NCBI GenBank assembly: GCA_022393335.1
Contig: JAJEKB010020839.1
Span: 120,384 to 184,383 of the forward strand
Reading direction: 5' to 3'
Length of the DNA stretch: 64,000 bases
Origin: Macrotrachela quadricornifera
Lineage: Eukaryota; Rotifera; Eurotatoria; Philodinida; Philodinidae
The notes beneath the pieces are model-generated. The model ran no database searches and was not told the DNA's origin. It saw only the letters and a program-made list of their open reading frames with translations. Below, piece by piece: positions 22,185 through 33,493 of this stretch; the stretch's first letter is position 1; the number at the start of each line of letters is the position of its first letter. The position numbers and the translations under genes are program-made.

Positions 22185-23436
22185 CAAGTAACGCTCGTCT
22201 GAAGACTCGCTCAGCTCTTTCTCGTAGAAATCGTGTTTCTAAATTACCGTCAAGGTATTCATCTATAAAATTTTAAAAAATCGAAGTCAGATTCAAGTTC
22301 CTGGACATTAACGGTTGTTGACCAAACTTCATAAAAAAAAATTTTTTTTCTAAAAAAAGTGATCCTTTGTGTAAAAAATTGATCCTCAAAAAAAGTTTAA
22401 AAAACTAACATCAGATTCGAGTTCCTCGACCCCACTTACCATTTGGTCGAGTTTTATAGGAAATATTAATAAAATGTTTTTTTGACCTTATGGGACATAC
22501 AAGCAATCAATCAATCAGACAATTTATGTTTACTGGACTCTTCTCTACGAGAAAGAGAATAATAATCAGCAATGGTATTCATCACCTACCACGATGAAAT
22601 CATCATTTCGTGATAAAACACCTATTTTCGATGAAAAATACCAAACCTCACCAATTCCTAACATCAATTGATCAATGTTGATACCATAACAATCAGCAAT
22701 GGTGTTCATCACACACCATGATGAAATCATCATTTCGTGAAAAAACACCTATTTTCGGTGAAAAGTACCAAACCTCACCAATTCCTAACATCAATTGATC
22801 AATGTTGATACCATAACAATCAGCAATGGTGTTCATCACCCATCACGATGAAATCATCATTTCGTGAAAAAACACCTATTTTCGATGAAAAATACCAAAC
22901 CTCACTAATTCCTAACATCAATTGATCAATGCTGATACCACATGATCACCGGACAGACTTCAGATTCGAAGTCCCCGCATCGAATTACCCCTCGAAGTGT
23001 CTTTTTCGAAAAATCGATTTTCGATGTTTTTTTGACCCTGCGGACATACAAGCAAGCAAACAAGCAATACAAGCAAGCAATCAAGCAGACAATTTATGTT
23101 TGCAAGACTCTTCTCTACGTGAAAGAGAATAATAATCAGCAATGGTGTTCATCACCCACCACGATGAAATCATCATTTTGTGAAAAAACACCTATTTTCG
23201 ATGAAAAATACCAAACCTCACCAATTCCTAACATCAATTGAGCAATGCTGATACCACATGATCACCAAACAGACTTCAGATTCAAAGTCCCCGCATCGAA
23301 TTACCTCTAGAAATGCCTTTTTCGAAAATACGATTTTCGATGTTTTTTTGACCCTGTGGACACACAATCAAGCAATCAATCAATCAATCAAGCAAACAAT
23401 TTATTTCTGCTGGACTCTTCTCTACGAGAAAGAGAA
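22185..23436 (-). mobile_element. Non-autonomous Helitron/Helentron-like element (HINE-like), 1252 bp
   Basis: Insertion present in unit A and absent from unit B, where A 32028 abuts T 32029. It therefore lies between A and T with no target duplication, as Helitrons do. On the minus strand its 5' end is TTCTCTTTCTCGTAGAGAAG and its 3' end is GCGTTACTTG, preceded by a short hairpin GTCT-TC-AGAC. The 5' terminal motif recurs inverted about 25-30 bp inside the 3' end (CTACGAGAAAGAG), an asymmetric terminal inverted repeat as described for Helentrons. The interior is tandem repeats, as in related non-autonomous elements. The same ends bound the 61049-62565 copy. Confidence 0.8.
22563..23262. repeat. 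Tandem repeats of about 126 bp and a larger unit of about 316 bp inside the Helentron-like element
   Basis: AGCAATGGTRTTCATCAC starts units at about 22569, 22694, 22820 and 23138; the first three are head to tail. A larger unit, from the ATGATCACC...GACAGACTTCAGATTC block near 22945 to its copy near 23261, also includes an internal copy of the element terminus (CTCTACGTGAAAGAG). Confidence 0.8.
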
Positions 23437-25160
23437 TATTGTATCAATCGCATGTGCTGTTACTGGCTGCGTCTTCTGTTCAGCCTTTTTTCTCTCTTTC
23501 TTCTTCGTTCATATGTTCACATCCAAGTGCTGAACTTGTATATATATGAATGCATAAGGACTGATTAAAATGAAATCAAAAAAATAAATTCATCACCTAC
23601 TGCATTTTAAATTTTGTTCATTTGGAAATTCGCTTTCACTCACTAACATGTAAATTTATGATCACTTAAAAATATTATAAATACACATCTCAGTTCAATC
23701 ACAATGTCCTTGAAAAATATCGTCCTGGAGTTGTTGGTTGTTAGTTTAAATCATTAGCTAAACGGTTTAAAGTTACAGGTTGATCATGCATTAATATAAA
23801 TGATGTAATGTTATTGTGTTCAAGAAATTCTTTATATGCCAACTGAAAGTGCCAAATATTTATCGCCATTAAAATAATCCACTATGGTATTCTTTTAAAG
23901 AAACCATTCAGAGTAAACGTCCATTTATTTTGATTGGTATATCTGCTTTATTATCTTAAACGTTCTATTCTCCATCAACACAGCAAATTCAAAATGTTCA
24001 TTGTAAAATGTAGCTATGAATATGGGACTGATGACTATTACGATCGACTCTAATGATTTTTATGTTTTTTATTATCAAAATCTAGATGTGGAGTGTAGTT
24101 ACACTTTTTATTTTCAAAATGAATAAAACTTTACACGAGCAAGTTTTGACGTCAAAACGAAATTTTTTTCTGCTAAAAGACATATTCGTTTTTTTCTTAT
24201 TTTACCTTTTGATAATTGTTCTTTGTAAATTTTCAAATTTTTCACGCTGCATCGTCTAGTCTATTTTATTTTTTCTAATAAAACATATGAGGTAATAAAA
24301 TACGAATTCTTCTTTTATTAAAGACCATCAAAAGTGTAACTATAAAACAAGCAGTACTTTATAAACTGTAAAATGCTTCACATCGCATCTCGTGCTTGAA
24401 TACTTTGTTTTTTTTTAATACAATGTATTAATTAATAATAATGTGACATGTAATAATGCCGCATCCTTTATAATATAGTGATATGAGCTAGTTTTCAGCA
24501 AAAACATAATTGATTAATTTATTTAAAAGAAAATTCTTCATAATAAATACTTTTTAATTTTCATTTCATTTATTTTCTCAGAAATAATTTCAAAAAAATA
24601 AAAAATAATAGGACTCGTAAATAAAAATCAGATGGATATTGAACTCGCTCATTAGATTATTTCCATGTTCAAAAACAAAGAGATTCTTTGATCGATTGAT
24701 TTTCATCCTTAACACTTCTTTTTTCATTAGTGGTTTAGTCAATGCATTATTTGATAATTCTCCTGATTCCCATCATACACAGTTCCCAACTGATCGATAA
24801 TCATGCCTTTTTTGATTCCTTACATTCATTTCATAACACGATTATTATTTGCATTAGATAGAAAGATTTATTATAATATACAAAGAAAATTAGTTTTTCA
24901 AGAGTTATTAGGTATGACAAAATGTATCTTTATGATGAAAAAGACTAGATTATAATGTTAAAAAAGAATATATGAAAAACCTATAGTAATTCTGTTCTTT
25001 TTTGTGAATAAAATAACCCCAGAAAAAATATTGCGTGATGAAAAATTTCATGTTGATATTCATTATAAAATTTAAAAAATATCTGATTCGACTTGTAAAA
25101 TATCTTGATTCATTCATCTCTTAATAGTATTAAATAAACTCATCGAATTGATCAAGATGT
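23437..25160. other. Spacer between the hAT relic and the CmcJ-like gene, no gene seen
   Basis: Aligned in blocks with unit B (32029-33100), but both have private indels. Unit B holds about 280 bp near 32350-32640 that unit A lacks. Nothing coding is recognised. Confidence 0.4.
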
Positions 25161-25343
25161 TCACATTTTTTTATTTTCATCTGTCACTACTGTCTGATTA
25201 GTGTCACTTATTTTCCATCGTTGAACATTATTCCTTGCTCGATCAACAATATAGACAAATTTTTGATTGTCCATGGCTAATCGAAAATAATCATCATCTA
25301 ATATGATGATTTCTCTCTTTGTTCTATTTCGATAAGATCGCAT
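25161..25343 (-). pseudogene. NHL-repeat fragment, copy 2
   Basis: The minus strand reads LDDDYFRLAMDNQKFVYIVD followed by RARNNVQRWKISDTNQ without a stop, ending shortly after. It corresponds to one NHL blade. No other blades adjoin, so it is probably an exon relic carried along with the duplicated segment. Confidence 0.45.
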
Positions 25344-25597
25344 CTAATTATTCAAATAATTATTAATAGCGTAGTGTAATCTAATACATCATATTTTAAA
25401 TTAAATCGAGAATAATATTAAGAAAATGAAAAACTTAAATCTATAGAAAATCGAAATATTAAATTTTAATTGATTAAATAATATTTTGTATCTAATATGA
25501 TTCTATTGTTATGTACAATTTATTTTGTTGATATAAATGAAATTACAAAAAATGATTTGAATTACATTATGACAAATTGTTAATTAAGATTTGTTTT

Positions 25598-26437
25598 TTA
25601 TTTATCATACAGAACTAAACAGCGCACTTCGATACTAATTTGTTCAAAATCAATTGAAGTAATAGATTTGTTGGTAAAAGCTGTATGAGCACCAAATTGA
25701 GCAACATCACGATTGCTATCAAAGATTTTAAAAACAAACATTTCATTTGATCGTATTTCGCTGAGATAATACCACTTTTGAGCATCTTGAACATTACGAG
25801 ACAGCATGTAAGATGAAGCAGTAACATTTGAATTGTAAACTTGTGCTAAATGAATATCATGATCGAGATCTAACGAACGATAATCACAAATAGTTAGAGG
25901 ATTATTCACTACAGGATTAGAACCCAATGGACGCCAAATATTGATTATTTGAACACGATTCTTCATCACTTTTTTAGCTTCTTCATCACCAAGTACTTCT
26001 TTGATTTTACAACGAACTGAAACCGGATCATGATCTATATGAGGATGGAAAACAGGATTTCTGTGATTAGCATCAACTTGATCGTTAGTACGTGGTGTTC
26101 CTCGAAAACGGATTACATGATTGAAAACGACTACACGAGAAGCGTTCAGACGATTTTTAATTATAGTAGCAATCTCTTCGAAATAACGTTGTTGTGTTTC
26201 ACTATTGGTATCAAATGCATCGTGTACATCACCATCATATTTCATGATTTCAAAAGCATTTGTATCAAGATCGACACTATTCTCTTTACCTCGTAAATCA
26301 CGTATAACAACTTGAGTTGGTACTAATACATGATTTGTTATAATTGAAGCATATTTGGGAGTAGCATCCGTCCATGGTGGACGACCATCTGTTGTATGAT
26401 CCAAGAAATTAATTTCTCCTATGATATCACCACCCAT
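25598..26437 (-). CDS. CmcJ/AsaB-like Fe(II)/2-oxoglutarate dioxygenase family protein, copy 2
   Basis: Intact single-exon gene of 279 residues, the same length as copies 1 and 3 and highly similar across the whole protein. Key parts are kept: HIDHDP (iron-binding HxD), IINIWRPLG, NNPLTICDYRSLDLD, KWYYLSEIRSNEMFVFKIFDS and the AHTAFTN histidine. Substitutions relative to copy 1 are mostly conservative (for example ISL to IITN near residue 31, VASYI to ASSYM near 210), which suggests selection on function. It lies in unit A, upstream of the NHL fragment in transcription order. Same biochemical expectation and same uncertainty about substrate as copy 1. Confidence 0.85.
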   Translation of the reverse strand: MGGDIIGEINFLDHTTDGRPPWTDATPKYASIITNHVLVPTQVVIRDLRGKENSVDLDTNAFEIMKYDGDVHDAFDTNSETQQRYFEEIATIIKNRLNASRVVVFNHVIRFRGTPRTNDQVDANHRNPVFHPHIDHDPVSVRCKIKEVLGDEEAKKVMKNRVQIINIWRPLGSNPVVNNPLTICDYRSLDLDHDIHLAQVYNSNVTASSYMLSRNVQDAQKWYYLSEIRSNEMFVFKIFDSNRDVAQFGAHTAFTNKSITSIDFEQISIEVRCLVLYDK

Positions 26438-27390
26438 TAGTTAATATACTGACGTTATAAAAAAAAAAGAATAAATGGATACAATGAAAGAGATAAAAAA
26501 AGAAGTGCAATTTTATTCTCTCACGTTTTCTTATCTCAACCAAAAAAAATTTACATTATATATAGATACAATAAATGTCACTCACAATTAGTTTCATCAT
26601 TCTTATCATAATAGATAAGATGCATGTATATTGCATATTTATATATCTTTATACTGTATAATTCTCTATTATAAATGATTTCATAAGACGCCTTTTTTAT
26701 TTTTGTCTTATGACCAAATAAATAATCTACTTGCTTCACACTCGATTGCTTTCTTGATCAAAGAATGCATTATGTAAACGATCGTGTACAATATTCTTTG
26801 ATTTGAAAACGGCATCTAAGTACGATGTGATGCAGCATAAAAATACTGTGTTTATATTATATTATTGAAGCGTGTTAAATCTATGATTAGCTACTCGATA
26901 ATAATATACAATCAATCCTTCATGTTAAGTTCTAGATGACGCTACCAACCGTTTTATGGTCTAATAATTGTTAGAATGTTTTTTACTTGATCTTTTCTTC
27001 TGGTCTAATTACTAGGAATTTATCTAAAATTTATTCGTTCCATCATCATTGTATATATTAAACGAAATAAGAAAATTTATGACTGACTCTATCATATATG
27101 ATTTTGCATTTTTTAAAATTATTTGAAATCAATACTTATTAATCAACATATTTTAGTTTTTCGGTATTTAAAGAAGAGTAGTGCCTTTGTGTTTATTTTC
27201 AATTTTTCGATGATATAATTTCTCAGCCGTGCTGAAAAGTTCTCAATGTTGCATGCTCACAAGAGTGAGAATGAGATTTAACATATTTAGTATTAATTCA
27301 ACATCTTTTTCTTTTCATAAATATCATAAGAAAAGTAAGATATCATGAATATCTTCGATTATCTTTGCAATATATTCTTTATAAATAACT
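26438..27390. other. Upstream flank of CmcJ-like copy 2, end of unit A
   Basis: Shares the promoter-side block with copies 1 and 3, then continues with sequence shared only with unit B (34620-35270). No gene seen. Confidence 0.4.
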
Positions 27391-27971
27391 ATTGTCCATC
27401 CAAAAAAGAATGGTATGTGAGTATTTTTTGAATAACTTTTGAACGATGAAAGCTTGAGAGCTGTGGTTTTCACCATTGTAAAGAGAAGATGAAGATGCAT
27501 CGAATTGTATAGTACAAGTGTTTCCAGGAGACCTCTCAAAGTTTTTTTAAACAATTTTTGAAAAATATTACCGAAAAATTGAATTCTTATTTCATGAGAA
27601 AAACAGAAAAAGTGACTTTTTTCACAGAAATTAATACAAAAAACTGCTAAAAATTTCCACCAGGATACTTATAACTTTTGAATGAATAGACCTTAAAGCC
27701 TTGGCTTTACTTATAGTTTGTAGATCTTCTGCTAGCCGTTCAATTGCATAGAAAATTATTGAAAAATCACATTAGTCACCTTACACAATGTTCTTTTTCA
27801 AAAACGTCGATTAAAGTCTTTGGGAAGACTATGTAAAATTATTTTATAATACTCAGTTCGATGCGTCTTCATCTCCTCTTTCTCGTGGTGAAAACCGCAG
27901 CTCTCCAACTTTCATCGTTCAAAAGTTATTTAAAAAATACTTACATACCATTCTTTTTTTGGATGGACAAT
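27391..27971. mobile_element. Palindromic element (581 bp) on the duplication junction
   Basis: The ends are ATTGTCCATCCAAAAAAGAA (27391) and its complement, closing with GGATGGACAAT (27961-27971). The arms continue inward: TGAACGATGAAAGCTTGAGAG near 27440 faces CTCTCCAACTTTCATCGTTCA near 27901, and AAGATGAAGATGCATCGAA faces TTCGATGCGTCTTCATC. ACT flanks both ends, either a 3-bp target duplication or microhomology at the junction. It separates units A and B exactly. Confidence 0.8.
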
Positions 27972-28103
27972 ACTTATAACAACATCGGTTTAGTATATAG
28001 GAAGATGGGTGAAAACTCAAAAGGACTTTCGTATTTTGAAAAGGCAATCGAAATGAAACAAAAAATTCTTCCTCCAAATCATTCTTATTTGGCTACTTCT
28101 TAG
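27972..28103 (+). pseudogene. Duplicated 3' end of the ART-TPR gene
   Basis: YNNIGLVYRKMGENSKGLSY and the following FEKAIEMKQKILPPNH up to the TAG stop match the last 40-odd codons of the 14182-17973 gene almost exactly. There is no start or catalytic part. The frame is fused to part of the palindromic element, so any product would be chimeric. Confidence 0.85.
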
Positions 28104-29421
28104 CAGGTTATCGGATAGATGTAATTCGAAATGGAGGATTAATCAAAAGTATTTTCGTATCTTGAGCGTGTTCTTGAAATACTACAACATTCAATGCCTG
28201 TAGATCATGTTAATTTTTCGATTTTACAAATGAATATTGAATTTGTGAAAAAGAAATTCTAATTGATTTTTTTGTATTTGTTTGAAATTGAAAAGAATAT
28301 TTTTTATTTTTTAGTTACGAAGAATATTTGAGGATGTGTATAGAGAAATTTGCTTTTGTTAGGTTACGTAAATGGAACGTGACCAATTGGAAATGAATTT
28401 TCACGAAACAGATGATATTCCATTTCGAAGCTAGACTAATAAACAAGAGTCCATTCATTTGATGGTACAAGAGAGTTTTTAAAAATGTTTTGCTGTTAAA
28501 GTTTTTCTGTTATACTTTAATTATTCAATAGTGAAACTTAAATTAAAAGAGAGATTAGAAAATGACATGCGATTTCTTGAACTAATCAATATATTTATTA
28601 TGATTTATAGTACAAGATAAGAATTTAGCAGAAGTTCGTCGATATAAATAGTCATTCTCACACATAATGAACATTGCAAAAGTTTCTGGAAAAATTCGAA
28701 CCATATATCCTCGCTATTCTAAAGGCTAGAAGTCTTAATATTTTTTTTATTTAAAAGATCTTATTGTTCTTTCGAAAGATGCGAACTGGATGAATTTGAT
28801 TTTAGTTTTAGTTAAAATGGTAAACCAAGAGAGAAAATATTGGAAATCTCACTGTAAACTTTGGAAAGGATGCTTCGAGGTCGCAAAAAACAGGATAGAT
28901 GATTGTTTCTCACTGCTTGACAGACATGACAAGACACTTGAGGTAACATCATTATTATGATTTTGGGCTATTTTATGATGTACGTGGATCAAAACGAACT
29001 ATATTTACAAGTACAAACGCGTCCTCGATCCGTTGACTTGTAATGAAACTTGGATTCGAGCTCTATCTTTATATACAACGGTTTATGAATGATTGATGTA
29101 CTTCGCTCTTTCTCGAACTTCCTACAGTATTCAAATATTAATATTATGTTCTTTAATATAGTCACGCTTGACACCATATTTTAATGAAGCACCACATTAA
29201 TTATTGAAAAACATCTGCACTGACAATACATGTCTTCGGTTTTTATCAACAGCTAACACTTTTTTTTGCTGCTATCTCATCTCAACGACTATTGATGCGA
29301 TGATCACTGTTTCTATTATTACTTTTCTGCTCATTACTCTGTGTCATTAGTTTGATTGATGTGTACATAACCAATCTATTCATTCACGATGGAGTAAGGC
29401 GCATATAACTTTATCATGATA
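28104..29421. other. Spacer downstream of the duplicated TPR tail, no gene seen
   Basis: Copy of 17974-19223 with minor indels. No supported coding sequence. Confidence 0.4.
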
Positions 29422-30889
29422 TCAATTTCGTGCAGAAATCATTTCTTTAGCATCCACAAATATTGCTTGATTTTGTCTATGTTGCAAATATTTCTCAGTT
29501 GGGTTTAAATTTTGTTCGACTCAGGTAAACATCGATTTGTTTTCATTTATCATGTCATCAGTATTTAACGTAACATGATGTGAGCTGGTGTCGAACTGCA
29601 AGCGAAACAATACAATATAACCTATTTGAATATCATAAAAGTAATTTGTACATGAATCGACAAGAGAAAGATTTATGGTGTGTGAACTGCAATGCATGTA
29701 TTCAGCTTCAGTTTATATTGTTTTAAACTTGCCAAATGTGATCGGTAATGGTTTCACCAGTTGAAGAGATAGTCGGTATAAATGCGAGAAAATCTTCACA
29801 AATTTCATTTGAATGTGAATCAACAAATCGAATAAGAAAAACTTATTGTTCAATGTTGGATGAATCAGTAGTTTCTTTTTCAAGATGAGTTTGAAGAAGC
29901 TGATCACCAGCATCGATATGTTGTTTTAAAATTGAGATAACGTTAGATTCGGATAGCATTTCAACAGCATTGAGATGTTCCCGAATTGACATGACATCTT
30001 CACCTAGAAACAAGCAGTATTAGACATAAATTTTTCTTGAGATTACGCCGTAGTGCTTATACTATACATCTAAGATGAATGGGTAGCAATATCCATTCAG
30101 TACTCTCGGATCTGAGAAGAGATCTTCTTTAGATTTTCAGATCTCGCTTTCTAGTTAATATAAATATTCAATTACAAGTACTTCTAAGATGTAACTACTT
30201 TTCTAGGACGAAAATTCATGTAGATGAATAATAAAATTCTAGTTAAATTTTTAAGTAGTCGTTTTTCGGAACGACTGCCCTGTTTTTTTCCATATGGTGC
30301 CCAACTGTTAATCGATCACTATTTTGCTTCTACGATATGCGAACTGATAATCAATACTTGAAGACGATTTTTTGAATGTGCAAATCAAGTTGGTAGTACG
30401 TTCAATAGGTAACTTGTAATTCTTCGAATTGAGATGAATTTTAAGAAGTGTAGAAAAATGTTTTAATTGATGATATTGAGAACATGGATTAATGAACAAA
30501 GATTGTGTTGAAACTAAAGGTGAAAAAAGAGCACAAGGTTTGGAAATATATATATGTCTTATTGGGTCGAAATGGTTTGCTAAGAAGTCGATATTTTGTT
30601 TCGTTGGTGAATGTATCGTATAACGATAATTGAAATCCAATATCATTGTCATGAGTTTTGAGATGAAAATCAATAACAATGAAATTTCGGTTTACATCAG
30701 TAGAATCGGTCTTTTCTGGTTCTTCCAATTCACCATCAGTCTCTTGAGTAGCATCAAGAGTGACAAGTTTAATTTGATTAAATTTAGATTGTTCGAGTTC
30801 GAGTTGTTCGAATGAAGCTGGTGTAGTATCTTTTTTGTAACAGTAACAAATGAATCAAGTAATTCACGTTTTCGTTTATCACCAGACAT
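29422..30889 (-). pseudogene. hAT-type transposase (TTF/ZMYM-like), decayed, copy B
   Basis: Same pieces and order as copy A: MSGDKRKREL, DFHLKTHDNDIGFQLSLYDT, CALFSPLVSTQSLFINPCSQ, YHQLKHFSTL, the DAGDQLLQTHLEKE equivalent and CSSHTINLSL. The A-run frameshift near the start is shared with copy A. This copy also lacks about 120 bp, including the IIRQC and EEAFC part of the finger. Non-functional. Confidence 0.55.
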
Positions 30890-30901
30890 TCCGATATACA
30901 A

Positions 30902-33112
30902 TTTTTACAGTATAGAAATGATTGCATATGTCGTTCTCAACAATATCACTGTCTTTGTTACATCAATCAACGACATTAAATATGTGCCATTGTCTCCTTT
31001 GACCGTATAGCCAACAATTTGTTTGACTTATTTGACAATTCTAATTATCATCATTCTTCTTCAATAAAGAGTGGTGACAACAAATGCTAGTCTACCTATT
31101 TCATTTAGAAAATGATAAATGTCTCTGTGTCTGTTTTTCATCTGACAAGAAAGAGTATTAGTTTATCTTCAGTGAATCTTTTTCAAGCTTAAAGATATTT
31201 TTCTATACAGCTGTGATTTTTAGTCATCTTCACATCTCCTGAATTGAAGATTTTAATATTATTATAATTACTTCTTATACGCGACTTGTATGTTCACAGC
31301 ATTTTCATTTACGCATGAAATGGATTTTGTACTTATTAAGTTGCAAATGTCTTACCATTACTGCTGTTGTTAAAGTGTTTAGCTTAAATTACTACAATTG
31401 ATTCTATTTGATACGATTCTATGTGCTCAGAAAAAGTAGATAAATATGCATTTGTCTTTTATTAGGGAACTTTAAGCAGTCTAACAACTGTTTTGATAAA
31501 AAATGCTGTTAAATTGTCATTACTGTGAATTATGACAGTCACTTCACTGGAAAAGGTGGTTAATTGATTTTTCTTGACCACTTGATTATATCACTATAGG
31601 GAAGGAATTTTAAAATAATATCATTTAAGTGCGTGAAAACACATATATCAAGATTTTTTAGCGTTGGACAATAACCTAAGGCTGCCTACGCCACTGATTT
31701 CAAGAATCGAATAGTTGAATTCAACTTTCTAATGTAACACTATGAAAAGGTGCATCATTATACTTAAGTAATTGTGATTATTATTCTGCATCTTTAGTCT
31801 AATATTCCATCCGCTCTGGTAAATAATTTTGAATTTGTCATTCACACAAATTAACTTTGTCTGTTCTGTGTACTCTCACAAACAAGAATCCTACATACTC
31901 CATAATTATACTATGGGAGCCAATTAATTCGCCCCCCATCGTCATTTCCTTGTTTTGTCTATATCTTCTTTATTTATTAATATATGAACTATAGCGAGGA
32001 AGTATGAGTTGTAGTGCATCTTGTGACATATTGTATCAATCGCATGTGCTGTTACTGGCTGCGTCTTCTGTTCAGTCTTTTTTTTCTCGTTCTTCTTCGT
32101 TCATATGTTCACATCCAAGTGCTGCACTTGTATATATATGAACGCATAAGGACTGATTAAAATGAAATCAAAAAAATAAATTCATCACCCATTGCATTTT
32201 AAATTTATGATTACTCATAAATATTAGAAATACACATTTCAGTTCAATCACAATGTCCTTAAAAAATATCGTCCTGGAGTTGTTGGTTGTTAGTTTAAAT
32301 CATCAGCTAAACGGTTTAAAGTTACAGGCTGATCATGCATTTATACAAATGATGGAGTGACATTGTTGTTTCATCAAATTCGAAATCAGAAGATTGTCGG
32401 CCATTTACAATGACTTCACAAGAAATCAAACAATACATTTTAGAATTTGTTGAATCTATGAATCGTAAATGTATGCAAGTTAATGCAAGCACATATTGAA
32501 TCTCAATTGAATAGAAAAGTAGCAATACGTACTATTCGACGATATAGTATATTAATTATTAAAAGCTTATATTTAATTTGTGAAAAAAGTTTTAGTCACA
32601 ATCAAGTCGATATTATGCAAATATTATGTGCTGAATAATGTTATTGTGTTCAAGAAATTCTTTATTTTCTAATAAAGCATATCAGGTAATAAAAAACGAA
32701 TTCTTCTTTTATTAAGGACTATCAAAAGTGTAACTATAAAACAAGCAGTACTTTATAAACTGTAAAATGTTTCACACTGCATCGTGCGCTTGGATATTTT
32801 ATTTTTTTTTAATACAATGTATTAATTAATAATAATGTGACATGTAATAATGCCGCATCCTTTATAATATAGTGATATGAGCTAGTTTTCAGCAAAAAAA
32901 AAACAGTTCTTATTTTCTCATAAAATTCTCTACTATTTATATGTTAAAATAAATCGTTTTTTATTTATTTTTGAATAATTTAAGTAATTAAATTTCAAAA
33001 AAAATTCTTAATAATAAATACTTTTAAACTTTCATTTCATTTATTTTTTCAGAAATAATTACAAAAAAATAAATTCTTTTGTCAAAAGAATTTCTTCATA
33101 TATTTCTATATC
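30902..33112. other. Unit B spacer with the two empty insertion sites
   Basis: Contains the undisturbed TTAA at 31764-31767 and the A/T junction at 32028/32029, where unit A carries its insertions. A stretch near 32400-32640 reads on the plus strand as MTSQEIKQYILEFVESMNRK and, in another frame, ESQLNRKVAIRTIRRYS. It may be an unrecognised coding relic. No intact gene. Confidence 0.4.
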
Positions 33113-33214
33113 ATCAACAATATAGACAAATTTTTGCTTGTCCATGACTAATCGAAAATAATCATCATCTAATATGATGATTTCTCTTTTTATGCTACAT
33201 CGATAAGATCGCAT
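33113..33214 (-). pseudogene. NHL-repeat fragment, copy 3 (truncated)
   Basis: The minus strand keeps DDDYFRLVMDKQKFVYIVDD and then diverges, so only half a blade remains. Position relative to the CmcJ-like gene matches copies 1 and 2. Confidence 0.4.
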
Positions 33215-33493
33215 CTAATTATTTAAATAATTATTAATAGCGTAGTGTAATCTAATACATCATATTTTAAATTAAATCGAGAATAATATTAAGAAAATGA
33301 AAAACTTAAATCTATAGAAAATCGAAATATTAAATTTTAATTGATTAAATAATATTTTACAATAATTTCTATTTTTCATTTGTATCTAATATGATTCTAA
33401 TGTTATCTACAATTTATTTTGTTGATATAAATGAAATTACAAAAAATGATTTGAATTACATTATGACAAATTATTAATTAAGATTTATTTTTT

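Larger units (their letters stand above)
17841..27390. repeat. Segmental duplication unit A
   Basis: Unit A starts at TACTTATAACAACATCGG inside the last TPR repeats and ends at ATAAATAACT. It aligns throughout with unit B (27971-35270): the TPR tail, the dead hAT gene, the spacer, the NHL fragment and the CmcJ-like gene occur in the same order and orientation. Unit A is longer mainly because of two mobile insertions (21669-21919 and 22185-23436). Confidence 0.85.

Noticed and set aside
22929..23568. Open frames of 67-99 codons in the Helentron-like element
   Set aside because: Composed of the internal repeats (QASKQAIQASNQA-type low complexity); no protein family.
27324..27554. Open frame of 76 codons mirrored by another at 27861
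   Set aside because: Both arise from the two arms of the palindromic element; no independent evidence of coding.
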